64,000 nucleotides of DNA from Saprospiraceae bacterium UBA7687 (GTDB lineage Bacteria > Bacteroidota > Bacteroidia > Chitinophagales > Saprospiraceae): assembly GCA_002482845.1 (NCBI GenBank), contig DLGT01000038.1:4922-68921 (forward strand), written 5' to 3'. A program made the translations under genes and the position numbers. The notes beneath the pieces were generated by a model, which saw only the letters and a program-made list of their open reading frames with translations, was not told the DNA's origin and searched no databases. Shown here piece by piece: positions 57,701-64,000 of the stretch (the first letter of the stretch is position 1; every line of letters begins with the position of its first letter).

Positions 57701-58202
57701 GAGAACAGCCAAAGAAGTGAATGTCGATTATTATATCGTAGAACGTAGACTTGCGAAGGAAACAGAATTTACTCAAATACCTGGCAAAGTTGCAGCAAAT
57801 GGTAATACAAATGCAGTACAAGCGTATAGTTTGATTGACAATGATGTAGCGTCTTCAGGTGTTTATATCTACAGGGTAAAACAAGTAGACTTCGATGGTA
57901 AATATACTTATAGTAAATTGGTAAGTGTAGCACATCAAGGTGAAAATGCCATAGAACTTTATCCAAACCCTGCAAAGGGAGAAACGAATCTTGATATTGT
58001 ATTAAGTACAGATAGCAAGGTAAATGTAGAGATCTATGACAATGCGTCTAAACTTGTAAAAGTCATCACAAATGAAGCATTCCAAGCAGAAGGCATTAAG
58101 TCATATTTGATTGACTTAAATGATGTTCCAGCAGGAGTGTACAATGTAAAAGTGACGATAGATGGTGTTGCAACACAAAAGAAATTTATCAGAATAGAGT
58201 AA
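45738..58202 (+). CDS. Giant modular surface protein: DUF11 and SdrD-B-like repeats with T9SS sorting domain
   Basis: 4154 residues. A signal-peptide-like segment MVLLPFLCFLFISDIS starts at residue 39 (45852), so the annotated N-terminus may be too long. An SdrD-B-like module (~57-150) and a ~450-residue globular region follow, then another SdrD-B-like module (~657-800). Seven DUF11-like modules begin at residues 805, 981, 1151, 1306, 1474, 1635 and 1803 (signature FDLALRK, NQGN, DYxPxG). Four SdrD-B-like modules (~1980-2640, each with GNQVWxDxNxNG and GLYLFDSL) separate them from five more DUF11-like modules at 2647, 2825, 2990, 3149 and 3317. Four final SdrD-B-like modules (~3490-3960), a fibronectin-like segment and a T9SS sorting domain (YPNPAKGET) complete the protein. 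Acidic DEDDHDP linkers suggest calcium binding. The likely role is adhesin or surface fibre. Confidence 0.92.
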   Translation: MLLRFLTTVVSGLSTRNPNFEKLCRAYGFSDIGKRFKLMVLLPFLCFLFISDISIAQITGKAYRDYNGDGIQQGGEPNRGNIIVKFYTNSTLPAKDALVGTTTTASDGTYSFNPPSYPVRIEFEIPDGFCNLSPTQDFSAGNGDTYGTAVQFATGPGVYNFILSYPADFATIENPLAFTPCFVNGDPLPAGSSGDADAFVGLNYQDNGHGLNSGYYPTQPNGANPVGPAHSIVGNARQVGTVWGVAISRQARKIFTSAFLKRHAGLGPLGSGGIYMMDVDNYNTSMNYNWLNFDTDLNIPTSDQSGTYTNALVGSNVVTYSPVIGTNAQRGLSTNKVQPSQDAAAWEQVGRVSFGDIDISEDGRYLYVVNLYDRKLYQIDLIDPFNPVAPTLAGVGTIVKSFDIPDDCTGNEGEHRPFGIKVTRGKVFVAVVCNGANASGVTIGTENDLQANIYEFETATESFIPTPTLTFQLNYRSTTANKWVPWSPTFQTYFEGPGYPIISDIEFDGNGNMILGMFDRRGHQGGWYNYDLNGTGNYNMATVGDILQAVRNTGSASCEYNLGPSADPNEFYQDSKHHPEPVNGGLSVHRTANSDNVLTTYMDPVWIWSGGTMRFNNLTGQKINDGYEIYYTGNQAGGPFGKAAGLGDIETVEEVPPIEIGNLIWRDSDRDGIQDPDEPGIENVTVELVNGNGIVVGTATTDPDGGYYFNYTNVNDPDGNGTLGPQPYTNYTIRISSTQYNLFGVNGSVLEGYVMTSTNESGSGLADYSDNDASLVGGIAQIAITTAGPAENNHTFDFGFYPTTFDLALTKRTTNTLPVRQNEDVNYVIKVINQGTDIVNSFTVSDYVPTGFIYNAGDNSNWTGAAPTVSYTASVLNGLLAAPGLAPGDSVEINLVLQLSTTANPTNISNFAEISAGTDVVGNDANDDIDSTPDTNPSNDAGGQIGSPADNYVGGNGTGTPGDGVANTDEDDHDGAPIRLVDLALKKEISVLSPPPYMHGNPITFLLTVENQGNETAQNIEISDYLPSGFSFAPQMGWTQSSPTLLTSTIAGPLAAGASTTINLILTLQQSGAPNAWINVSEISGFEDLGGNAVGPYDYDSTPDSNPTNDAGGQPESPADNYLDGNGSGMPGDGIAGTDEDDQDPAFVEVFDLALRKTLMTPKPYAFGQLLTFEIEVFNQGNVAASNILINDYVPTGYSYVPNNGWTGSLPTLQYTIAGPLAPGASTVVTLNLTLINSTVGDYINYAEIATAEGPSGPAFDADSAPNSNSEGENGVGLGDPEDNDINIGPGNSAQDDHDPAGPAIFDLALRKEVVTATPSYSYGQNVMYRIVLFNQGSVAATSIEVTDHFPCGFEFDAMSPMNVGWALSGSSVVRTYTDTLAPGTSDTLFVDMIVRPCYTDPDNAWTNFAEVSDAIDVTTGLPGEDIDSTPDGDATNDNGGVPDFNGNISGTDNIVANENGDEDDHDPHKIQVFDLALRKTLATAGPHTYGQVLTFNIEIFNQGNVIAEDIVISDYIPAGYTFTAGNGWTGGPTVASRTIPGPLAPGASTTITLNLTLVQNALGGTAWNNYAEISASMDDLGNNRNDDADSVPDNVPNNDNPLLPGDTNDDNILGLGPNFSEDQDDHDVAAPTIVDLALAKTIITAGPYQYGDPVTFRITVSNQGNIIAQNIEVSDYLPAGFTFAVNNGWSQSSPTLLTNTIAGPLATGASTFVDLVLTPIASNATNAWKNISEIVAFEDPNGDPIGDEDIDSTPDTDPNNDGGGNPDTGSDDVINGDGTGTPNDTNPNTDEDDSDPALLPIHDVALIKTGPSGTFDVGDVVTYIVTVTNQGNHAVDSISLIDYIPAGYSFVPNNNWTASGANAVLTATVGNGLLPAGGILPQGDISFPISLTIAPYANIANLVNVAEVTGSRDVFGLDQSDEADSQADSNPNNDAGGAVNTTSDDVINGNGSGTPGSTNPVTDEDDQDPATVQLNYYSLGNQVWIDANNNGIKDVSEAPISGVTVELYYDNPVSMSLELIETVWTNINGLYLFDSLSNGDYVVVLPSSNFASAAPFENYVSSTGNGANNLTSGLYEDAANQINTNNNIDNDDNGVKDGLPAFPGAIVSNTVTLGDGEPTGENPDNDPTTLDVNENLTVDFGLVPLHSIGNQVWVDINNNGIIDSGEALIEDVAVVLHYVDPISGICIVIDTAYTDVNGLYLFDSLIGGNYIVEIPSTNFGPGQPLEGFASSTGNGAIVGTDSATDPDDNADNDDNGLLNGNPMFVGSVVSDTLTLGANEPLNELPNNDPTVALDGNSNLTVDFGFLPLMTIGNQVWNDANNNGVFDNGELPIAGVTVVLHYINPLTGTCDILYTTTTDGNGLYLFDSLIQGSYIVELPGSNFAPSAPLAGTTSSTGSGQTSLVFGPNENPGAPIDPDNSVDGDDNGLFNGNPMFPGSVVSDTLTLVWNNEPAGETPNNDTSIATDNNSNLTVDFGFTTLYSIGNQVWIDTNYNGIKDGAEAGVAGVDVELHYFNPLTGLCELIATTTTDANGLYLFDSLLTGKYIVVIPNTEMQPGGPLQNYLSSTGTFNAGGVYETPGVSADTNVDNDDNGTFNTNPMFFFGVVSDTITLGGTEPLNEAPNNDTSGAADQNSNLTVDFGFIPKVFDLALTKTKVSPAQVTAYGDVVEFDLTVYNQGNLDAENVEITDYIPDGFELNAASIGWTLSGTNAVYTITNVIPANTSTVVKIYLTVKMSNLVGAYVNYAEISEAMDTLGNSSNPIVPSPYGTLVDIDSTPDDTNGNDAGGEPEGPSDDAIAGDGSGPIGSGTPAGDEDDHDVEFVRIIDASIRKSIVTPGPYVYGQPVTYRITVFNQGNVDLYNINVSDYIPVGMDFVPGGANAGWTLSGNTASYTVAGPIAEQTSTDIFITLITKPVVPGASATAASWLNITEISEIRDENGTDITNDDIDSDGDDDPNNDPTIDDEINGDPTDPNTPNDEDDNDITFIEIFDLALRKTLVTPAPYNYGDVLTFNVEVINQGNVPATNVVVNDYLPIGYTFAANNGWTGASPVIQNTIAGPILPGGSVNLTLELTLIQANGGERNWINYAEIASGNGPNGPGFDADSAPNSNGVNENSIVPGGTGDDNVESTSDTGVGSQDDHDPAGPSIFDLALRKGVVTATPSYSYGQNVMYSIVIVNQGNAAASNIVVKDYLPCGLAFDPSLPMNATWTSDGTDISTTYFGTLLPGQSVELFVDLIVRPCYIDVDNAWTNYTEIVTAIDNTTGLPGDDIDSTPDDTNGNDAGGVPNFESNVSGTDNTINNELGDEDDHDPHKIQVFDLALRKVVDNRGPYMIGETATFRMTVFNQGNVSADNILVNDYVRSGFSFNPAANPGWTLTTPATIAADGLLNYTITDELLPGTSTELVLNLEIALDANPAVTDWYNYAEVGATQDTEGNNRNDDADSNPNTDSPYENQVLPDGPWDNVIDGIGELFDQDEDDHDPELVIVVGGLGDTVWKDLDGDGIQDPSEPGVAGVIATLTDCAGNILQTTTTDNTGFYFFNNLIPGNYQVQFDISNLAPGCAFTYQNVGANDELDSEVDLSGLGPCVYITGGQFDSTYDAGLLILAAIGDYVWHDLNGNGLQNAGEPGIPGVQVNLYRSDSTFVSTTFTNGSGLYLFDFLYPGDYYLEFIDPAGFQKTFANTGANNGIDSDVDNSNGPGTTLTTTLSPGERDMTWDAGYYICIPIGDLVWYDINRNDVWDSNENGINGLPVNLFRNVSGAWVLWETQYTGFKPGTPSDDGYFKFCAPPGQYYVQVVMPPLGLVRARPNIGSNEENDSDITNANGASSTASFTVTSGQEKCDLGAGYYPMAVAGNLVWRDDNQDGVQDEDEPKVAGVVVQAYEAQTNTMVAETTTDENGQYTLDYLEKGDIYVKFEVPSGYSATVARVTADNKDSDVDHSYGQNTTRMFTMSSGMVNENIDLGIAFGVLPVEWLDVDAIRVNNTHVVSWRTAKEVNVDYYIVERRLAKETEFTQIPGKVAANGNTNAVQAYSLIDNDVASSGVYIYRVKQVDFDGKYTYSKLVSVAHQGENAIELYPNPAKGETNLDIVLSTDSKVNVEIYDNASKLVKVITNEAFQAEGIKSYLIDLNDVPAGVYNVKVTIDGVATQKKFIRIE

Positions 58203-58580
58203 GTTTCAATTGAACATATAACCCCAAAAGAGAGAGTCTTACAGTAATGTAAGGCTCTTTTTTTTTTGAGCTATTAGGTAAAAATAGATAAATACTTAAG
58301 TAAATATTATCAATTGAGTTATCAATTTATCAAAGATAGGAATTGTTTCTTTTTTAAGCTTAGCATGACCTAACCGGATCAACTTGCCCAAGGCATAGGG
58401 TTTGAATAGTATGAAGCGATTGATATATTTTCGAATTATAGTAGAGAAATGGGAGAATGAAAGAAGTAAGATTTCATTAGTATAAATGATAAAGAAGTAT
58501 TTCTTTAATTGACCAACGAAATCGCTATATATTTCGTCTAACAAAAGTAGCTATTTCGGTTAATTATTAAATATTAAAAT
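58203..58580. other. Intergenic region after the giant gene
   Basis: 378 bases. It holds the terminator at 58233-58269 and an inverted repeat ACGAAAT-N8-ATTTCGT (58517-58538) about 40 bases before the lipoprotein ATG. An 82-codon minus-strand frame (58296-58544) has no recognisable domain and I do not call it. Confidence 0.6.
58233..58269 (+). terminator. Terminator of the giant surface protein gene
   Basis: Stem AGAGTCTTAC (58233-58242) and GTAAGGCTCT (58249-58258), with one G-T wobble, followed by about ten T residues. It begins 31 bases after the stop. Confidence 0.88.
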
Positions 58581-58919
58581 ATGAAACAATTGATTCTCAT
58601 TGTGTTGGTCTGGACATTATCATCTTGTGCAAAAAATGATGAACAAACGACTACATTTTTAGATTGTGAAGAAGAAACTAAAGATTTCAAAAAGTATAAT
58701 GGTGAAGAAATAGGGTGTAAATTGTTTTTTAACCTAACTGAATACAAAAATCAAAGTTACCTTGAATTAAATGCTCATTGTGCCGACCTAATTAGGCCTG
58801 TTGTAATTAATGAAAGTTGTGTAGATATTTGTGAGAATTCACCTTACGATTTTAATTCAAAATGTGCTAGTTATTTAAGAAATAGAAAAATTATAAAGGT
58901 CATGTTGATTGAGAATTGA
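58581..58919 (+). CDS. Small cysteine-rich lipoprotein
   Basis: 112 residues. The lipoprotein signal MKQLILIVLVWTLSSC ends at C16. The mature part contains six further cysteines (DCEEE, GCKLF, HCADL, SCVDIC, KCASY), an even number consistent with disulfides in the periplasm or at the surface. No domain recognised. It has its own upstream region and is not clearly in an operon. Confidence 0.78.
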   Translation: MKQLILIVLVWTLSSCAKNDEQTTTFLDCEEETKDFKKYNGEEIGCKLFFNLTEYKNQSYLELNAHCADLIRPVVINESCVDICENSPYDFNSKCASYLRNRKIIKVMLIEN

Positions 58920-59052
58920 GCATCAAAAAATGGTTAATAAAACATCCACAAAAGTAAATTTAAGAAAGTAATAAGGCCTACCTCAATTTTTGATTTACTA
59001 TTTGTCTTGCCTTACAAAAACAAATTTTACACCATTATCAAATTAATAATAA

Positions 59053-59090
59053 CGCAGAGGTAAGAATACCGAAATATTCTGACTTCTGCG
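59053..59090 (-). terminator. Long hairpin downstream of the peroxidase gene (probable terminator)
   Basis: A 16-bp stem with one mismatch and one wobble (CGCAGAGGTAAGAATA and TATTCTGACTTCTGCG) closes a 6-base loop. On the minus strand it lies 50 bases past the stop and is followed by a T-rich but interrupted tract, so termination is plausible but not certain. Confidence 0.55.
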
Positions 59091-59139
59091 CATCAATCAC
59101 TATAAACTATATTTATTTTCAAATGAAGTATGCCTAGAT

Positions 59140-60501
59140 CTAATTACAACCTAGGTCGATTCTTGACTGCACATCTGAGTTTGGAAAACATTGCCCAGAA
59201 GGTAGGGCATCGGGAACGTATCTTTTAAGATTGGAGTCGTATAAAGCGTTGCTAATAAAGGCTTCTATAGCATTAATTTCCGAATTATTGAGCCCTAATG
59301 GTCTAAATAAAGGATCCAACTGACTTGTTGTAATGTGGCTATTTTGTGGTGTTGCATTGTTTTTATACACAATCACATCTCTGATACTTCTTAAAGAAGA
59401 GCCATGGCCATAGAATGGACTATCTTTTAGGTTGTACAATTGAGGGACTTTAAATTTGTAGTAATCTGATGTTTTACCAGTGAATCCACCTCTTCCTAAG
59501 TTTGCAGGGTCATTTGTTTTTGTACCAACTGTAGGTTCAGGACAGTCGATCATATCTGTCAATCCTATAGCATTAAATTGCATACTATTAAGTGCTGGTC
59601 CTGTATGGCAATTTACACATCCTGCTTTTCCAAAAAACAACTTTGCTCCTTCTTTTTCTAAGATTGTCATAGCATCAAGCTTGCCACGTAAATATTGCTG
59701 AAATGGGGCTTGATTAGATACCAATGTACGTTCAAAAGCTGCAATTGCCAGACCAACATTCTTTTTAGAGTATCGTGTATTTTCAGGTTCATGGGCAAAT
59801 ACTTGGTCAAAAAGATTTTTATAAGCTCCCATCTTTATTACGTCTTCATCTATGTCGAGTCTATGTACGCTCATACCAGCTATGGCTTGTGTCTCTAGTC
59901 CTTCGAAACCTAGCTTATTTGTTTCGATTGGTGTCCCAGCTGGCCATAGGTGTTCTGTTCTTTCATTGAGTGCAGTAGCGCCAAATTGACCATTCCATAA
60001 CATGTTTTTTTGATAAGCACCATTCATAGCCGTTGGTGATCTTAAGGGTTGGACATCTATGTTCTGCGCTCCATGAAACGGTCTTCTTAATTCACCTGTA
60101 AATCCAAAACCTTTTCCACCTTCACCTATACCTTGTATGACACCTGCTTGAAATCCCGCTTCGGCATGATGGCAAGATGCACATGAGAATGTCTTTACAA
60201 AAGTTTCATTTTTAGCGGATATTCCTAAAGCTGTTTCGTGAAATAAAAAGCCACCCAAAACTACTTTGTCTTTCGTAATTGGGTTTCTAGGGTCTTGTGG
60301 TATATTAGAAAAATCATCTGATTCTGGCAGTCTATAATAAGAAATTTCTCCATTGGGTGCATATCCTTTCATTAAGGCGATAAGCTCAGTATCTATGTGA
60401 TCTATGTCTTCTGTTGTGGGATTCGTATTGACATCAGAACTGCATGAATAGAACATACTGATAAATAGTAATGGTGCTGAAAAAGAAAAAACTGTCCTCA
60501 T
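59140..60501 (-). CDS. Di-haem cytochrome c peroxidase/MauG-family lipoprotein
   Basis: 453 residues. A lipoprotein signal ends at C20 (SMFYSC). Two c-type haem sites are present, CASCH (in SCASCHHAEAG) and CVNCH (in GCVNCHTGPALN). The FHETALG segment, GQFG region and SLRSIRDVI also match the bacterial di-haem peroxidase family. The protein is longer than classical CcpA (~330), with an N-terminal extension. Related proteins reduce hydrogen peroxide or modify protein residues in the periplasm; the substrate here is open. It is a single gene on the minus strand. Confidence 0.92.
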   Translation of the reverse strand: MRTVFSFSAPLLFISMFYSCSSDVNTNPTTEDIDHIDTELIALMKGYAPNGEISYYRLPESDDFSNIPQDPRNPITKDKVVLGGFLFHETALGISAKNETFVKTFSCASCHHAEAGFQAGVIQGIGEGGKGFGFTGELRRPFHGAQNIDVQPLRSPTAMNGAYQKNMLWNGQFGATALNERTEHLWPAGTPIETNKLGFEGLETQAIAGMSVHRLDIDEDVIKMGAYKNLFDQVFAHEPENTRYSKKNVGLAIAAFERTLVSNQAPFQQYLRGKLDAMTILEKEGAKLFFGKAGCVNCHTGPALNSMQFNAIGLTDMIDCPEPTVGTKTNDPANLGRGGFTGKTSDYYKFKVPQLYNLKDSPFYGHGSSLRSIRDVIVYKNNATPQNSHITTSQLDPLFRPLGLNNSEINAIEAFISNALYDSNLKRYVPDALPSGQCFPNSDVQSRIDLGCN

Positions 60502-60749
60502 CTCTTAATGATTAAATTGTGTTATGTAAATATTGGTATGTTTAATTAAATCAAAGCATATGCCAAATTTTCATAATATGTATAATTCGAGTGAAGTTGT
60601 GTTTTAGCAGTTGGTTGTCATTTGATTATCAGTTGATTAGTTAAGTTTTATTTGGATATGATTTAGGTCATTGTAAAGCATTGCCCGTTGGTGTCTGTTA
60701 AATGTAGTTAATGGACAGCTGTGCAATTTGCTACAGTTTTATGGTCTTT

Positions 60750-61190
60750 TTATAGTATTTTAAACATCGATTGGTGGTCGATGCCTACTTCTTGGAAGAT
60801 ATCGCCTTCGGTAGTATATCCATTTTTTAAATAAAAATCCACGGCTGCTAATCTTGCATGCAATTCTATTTTTTTATAATTTTTATGTGTGGCAAATTGT
60901 TCGCTAGCTTGTACCATAAATGTTCCTACACCTTTTGATTGAGCTGTAGCAGATACAGCCACTTGTCTCATTTTTAACGTATGGCCATCCACAGGTTTTA
61001 AGATGAGTATTCCGAGCAATTCATTAGAATTCTGATCATAACATGCTATATGAAAAGAATCAAATTCTGTAGCAATATCATTTTCATCAAACTCTAAATT
61101 TAATGGTTTGCGGAGGACATCATATCGTAGCTTCAGGGCTTCGTCAAACTCAGGCGTTCCGAAATCTATCATTGCGCAATACAAAGACAT
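60750..61190 (-). CDS. GNAT-family N-acetyltransferase
   Basis: 146 residues. The acetyl-CoA-binding motif A is RQVAVSATAQSKGVGTFMV, and the closing part AAVDFYLKNGYTTEGDIF is typical of GNAT proteins. The N-terminal strand pattern (LKLRYDVLRKPLN) resembles the ElaA-like subgroup. A start at the internal MIDFGTPEF would shorten it by six residues. Substrate unknown. Confidence 0.9.
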   Translation of the reverse strand: MSLYCAMIDFGTPEFDEALKLRYDVLRKPLNLEFDENDIATEFDSFHIACYDQNSNELLGILILKPVDGHTLKMRQVAVSATAQSKGVGTFMVQASEQFATHKNYKKIELHARLAAVDFYLKNGYTTEGDIFQEVGIDHQSMFKIL

Positions 61191-61253
61191 AAATTAATTG
61201 TTTAATGGAAAGAAAATTATGATTAGATTAGTTTTTTTAAGCAAGTAAAATGA

Positions 61254-62135
61254 TCATTTTATCTCCTTATAAGTTTCTGTGTATCCTGCAAATATACCTA
61301 GTCCATTTTTGATATTGGAGTGTATTTCTGGATTCTGTGAGAAACTCGAGTTATGATTGTCCGATGCACCAAATTTTTCTACTGTCTTATAGTAGGAGTA
61401 TAGATCTTTACTAACAGTTAGAAATCTTAGATATCTTTTTACTTGCACTGTTGAATCTGGTTCTTGTCCATTCCCTGTCGCTGGACCTTCATTTTTATCT
61501 GGTAGATATAAAGATGATTTAGGGCCTTGTGATTCTGCATCGTTTGGATTAGGATTTGACAAGTCACTTAAATAGCCCGCAATATTATTATATTTATTAA
61601 TAGATGATACAAGATTTTTTGGGTCAGGTTTGTAAGTTGTATCTATTGGGTTACTAGTATTAGTAAAAATTAGATTCCAGATGTAATAGTTTTGGCCAAT
61701 ATCCTTTATTTCAAAATCTACCCTTTCTACTACATCAGATAGAATTTCTACTTGTGCATTTTTCGGAGCCATACTTGATGACGTTATCTGTGGGTAACCT
61801 GCTACATTTACTTTTAATTCATAAGTTTTATCAGCTTTAGGTGGATTGATTTTAGTTGTGTAGATGCCATCTTCTACTTCCTCTAAAGGGATAATTAAAC
61901 CTGTACTTTTTTCTATGATTTCTACTTCAGCATTGGTAACAGGTGTTATCTTAGTTTTGTGGTCCAATAAGTCTCTACTGTAGGTTAGGCTAACTACCCA
62001 CGGTTTGTTTACTGTAAATGCAGAATTAACGACAACACTTGGTTTGAATGTTCCTCTTATCAATACATAGTCTTCTTCGCACGATATCTGAAAAATCGCG
62101 AAAAGTAAAACCAGTATTTTTAAGCGTACCATCAT
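61254..62135 (-). CDS. DUF4249 lipoprotein
   Basis: 293 residues. A lipoprotein signal ends at C19 (FQISC). The body begins with an immunoglobulin-like NPKW-type strand pattern (VVNSAFTVNKPWVVSLTYSRDLLD) and TYELKVNVAGYPQITSSS, characteristic of DUF4249. Members of this family are usually encoded directly after a TonB-dependent receptor, as here (176 bases apart, same strand), and probably form the surface lid or ligand-binding partner. The ligand is unknown. A second ATG one codon in is equally possible. Confidence 0.85.
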   Translation of the reverse strand: MMVRLKILVLLFAIFQISCEEDYVLIRGTFKPSVVVNSAFTVNKPWVVSLTYSRDLLDHKTKITPVTNAEVEIIEKSTGLIIPLEEVEDGIYTTKINPPKADKTYELKVNVAGYPQITSSSMAPKNAQVEILSDVVERVDFEIKDIGQNYYIWNLIFTNTSNPIDTTYKPDPKNLVSSINKYNNIAGYLSDLSNPNPNDAESQGPKSSLYLPDKNEGPATGNGQEPDSTVQVKRYLRFLTVSKDLYSYYKTVEKFGASDNHNSSFSQNPEIHSNIKNGLGIFAGYTETYKEIK

Positions 62136-62310
62136 TTTGCTTCTGTTTTGTCACCCAAAATTAAGCATTATTATTTAATTGATAAGTTTTTTTTTGATAA
62201 TTTATTTTATGTAAATTCTTAAATATAATTTATTGTTATTGCGATATCTATTTATTTTAGAATAATATTTTGTTTTAGTAATTTTTTGTTCTTTTGTACA
62301 ATATTTTATT

Positions 62311-64000
62311 TTAAAATTTTATCGAAACGTTTATAGAAGGTGTTATTGGTAAAATACTTACTTTTCTTGCTGTTGCATCATTTGGTGGCTCAGGATTTTT
62401 ATATATATAGATAAAGTATGCATTTAGTCGGTTGTAGACATTGTAAACATTAAATTCAAATAGCGTATCGAAGTGTTTTCCTTTTACTGTATAATTGGCA
62501 TTCAAGCTGAGATGATGAAAAGCTGGTAACCTGTAGTTGTTTCTACCATTAGATTTTAAAAGTGTGGTCCCTAAAATGCCCTCATATTCTTCTGCGGCAA
62601 GCGAAAAAGTATTTCCAGTAGCATACACAAAATTGAGACCAAAAGAAAAAGCTTCAGATAATTGGTAACTAAGACCTGTATTCATATTTAAAGGTCTGTC
62701 ATATGTAGCTGGGAATGGTAGTCCTTGGTTGAGTGTAGGGAATTGTCTTTCGGTTCGAGTGAATGATGTTGAAATCCATCCTTTCAGTTTTCCATTTTTT
62801 TTATGAATCAATAATTCCAATCCACGAGAACTAGATTCACCTACAACTAGATTTCTTTCCCAATCTTTTGATGTATTGAAGACTGGTACAATATTGTCAT
62901 TGTTTATTAAAAAATAGAATAATTCAGTAGGTGATGTATATTCTAGCGAATTTTCAAATGTTTTTAAATAGCCACCTATACTGACATAGAATTGTTCATT
63001 GATATTGTAGGTATAATTCATGCTAAACTGATGGGCATTTTCGGGTGCAATATTTTCAGTCGAGGTGACCCACAAATCAGATGGTAATCCAAGACCAGAA
63101 TTTGACAAAAGATGCACGAATTGTGTCATTTTGCTGTATGCCACAGAAATCATATGTCGTTCATGTGGTGTGGCTATGATTTTTAAACGTGGTTGGAAGG
63201 ATTGGTAAGTGGTATTATTCACATTAAAGACGGACATATGAAGGCCACCATATAGAAACAGGTCAGTATTTATTTTAAAATTATCTTCTACATAAAAATT
63301 GTATTCTGAAGAGCTTATCAAAGAGTCTTTGTCTATGATGCTTTCTGCGTCACCTTCTAGGATAAATGTGCTTTGTTTGATAGTAGGATTAAATTTGTGA
63401 ATTAAAACATTAGAGCCTGCGCGCAATACATGTTTATCGTTTAGATAATATTCAAAATCTGCTCTGACATTGTAATCTATGATATTGGATTTTGAAATGA
63501 CATCTAGTTCATTTGTTCTTACAGTGTCAGGTTGTGTGGATGTAGAAGCAAATTTGTAGCTTGATCTAGAACCATTGTTATAATTCAAAGCACCTGCCTG
63601 CATTTTGATAGCAAATTTATCATTTAAGAGCGCATTCCACTTTAGTGATGCCATTTTGTTTCCCCAATTTAAGCCATTTCTATCAAAAATATTTAAGGAA
63701 TAGTCAGCACCTTGAATAGTTTCATCTTTGGTTAGTTGGAGGTTATCAAAACCCGTGTATACCATCAAACTGATGCTACTTGATGGCGATAAAGTATGCG
63801 TGATTTTGCCTAATACATCGCCATATCCTATATTGATATTATCATACTTGGTATATTTTCTTAAAATGTTATTGACATAAAAGTTCAACCAAGATGTCCT
63901 AGCGGATAAATTATACGTTGTTTTGCTATTTTTTATGGGTCCGTTGAGATGTACTTTAGCGCCTGGTACTCCTACGGAAATGAGTGTATTGTTTTTTGAT
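62311..64000 (-). CDS. TonB-dependent outer-membrane receptor (N-terminus beyond the window)
   Basis: The frame is open from 64000 to the stop at 62311-62313, giving 563 visible residues. These contain alternating beta strands and large aromatic-rich loops of an outer-membrane barrel, ending in a final strand with terminal Phe (NVSIKF). The visible segment includes NNTTYQSFQPRLKI, AENAHQFSMNYTYN-like and GLSYQLSEAFSFGLNFVY strands. Carboxypeptidase-like and plug domains must lie upstream. With the DUF4249 lipoprotein it probably forms a TonB-powered importer; no substrate can be inferred. Confidence 0.9.
   Translation of the reverse strand, partial: SKNNTLISVGVPGAKVHLNGPIKNSKTTYNLSARTSWLNFYVNNILRKYTKYDNINIGYGDVLGKITHTLSPSSSISLMVYTGFDNLQLTKDETIQGADYSLNIFDRNGLNWGNKMASLKWNALLNDKFAIKMQAGALNYNNGSRSSYKFASTSTQPDTVRTNELDVISKSNIIDYNVRADFEYYLNDKHVLRAGSNVLIHKFNPTIKQSTFILEGDAESIIDKDSLISSSEYNFYVEDNFKINTDLFLYGGLHMSVFNVNNTTYQSFQPRLKIIATPHERHMISVAYSKMTQFVHLLSNSGLGLPSDLWVTSTENIAPENAHQFSMNYTYNINEQFYVSIGGYLKTFENSLEYTSPTELFYFLINNDNIVPVFNTSKDWERNLVVGESSSRGLELLIHKKNGKLKGWISTSFTRTERQFPTLNQGLPFPATYDRPLNMNTGLSYQLSEAFSFGLNFVYATGNTFSLAAEEYEGILGTTLLKSNGRNNYRLPAFHHLSLNANYTVKGKHFDTLFEFNVYNVYNRLNAYFIYIYKNPEPPNDATARKVSILPITPSINVSIKF

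Noticed and set aside
58296..58544. 82-codon minus-strand frame in an intergenic region
   Set aside because: No domain, no promoter or ribosome site, and hydrophobic composition typical of random AT-rich frames.

Overview
The window is AT-rich chromosomal DNA from a member of the Bacteroidota, most likely a Saprospiraceae- or Sphingobacteriales-like lineage. The phylum call rests on four observations: type IX secretion (T9SS) C-terminal sorting domains on several exported proteins, promoters of the Bacteroidota form TTG-N17-20-TAnnTTTG, a DUF4249 lipoprotein beside a TonB-dependent receptor, and the futalosine menaquinone gene mqnC. The lineage below phylum is inference. I see no tRNA, rRNA, CRISPR array, insertion sequence or prophage.

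Layout. 1-3590: two coupled minus-strand LTA-synthase-like membrane enzymes, the second cut by the window start. 3792-6578: der with two dTDP-rhamnose genes (rfbC, rfbD). 6653-9952: feoAB ferrous iron uptake, divergent from a Crp/Fnr regulator. 10173-11321: mqnC. 11435-15340: two tandem 643-residue secreted T9SS paralogues. 15761-19308: a RicT/PSP1-family protein, dihydrolipoyl dehydrogenase and a TonB-domain lipoprotein. 19485-22998: a PKD-repeat T9SS protein overlapping a convergent MscS channel. 23270-26280: an RRM RNA-binding protein, a GH32 fructan hydrolase lipoprotein and a methyltransferase. 26420-29355: an ABC exporter operon with a small membrane protein inserted, then folP. 29489-35720: a TamB-like protein and a DUF937-OmpA fusion. 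35803-35900: a probable free-standing small RNA. 36199-38403: a B12-type radical SAM protein with unusual cysteine spacing. 38420-42228: two Lrp/AsnC regulators, each divergent from a PLP enzyme of amino-acid catabolism. 42264-44548: a Crp/Fnr regulator, an SMR exporter and a thioredoxin-reductase-like flavoprotein with a rich operator region. 45738-58202: a 4154-residue modular surface protein made of 12 DUF11-like and 10 SdrD-B-like modules. 58581-64000: a small Cys-rich lipoprotein, a di-haem peroxidase lipoprotein, a GNAT acetyltransferase, a DUF4249 lipoprotein and a TonB-dependent receptor cut by the window end.

Together the genes describe a free-living, respiring, polymer-using bacterium with a busy cell surface. 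I found no convincing complete new multi-gene system. The strongest leads are the small RNA near 35.8 kb, the CX4CX2C radical SAM protein, the giant adhesin with its duplicated two-cysteine modules, and the operator cluster before the flavoprotein. All hairpin, promoter and repeat positions were read by eye and no search was run.
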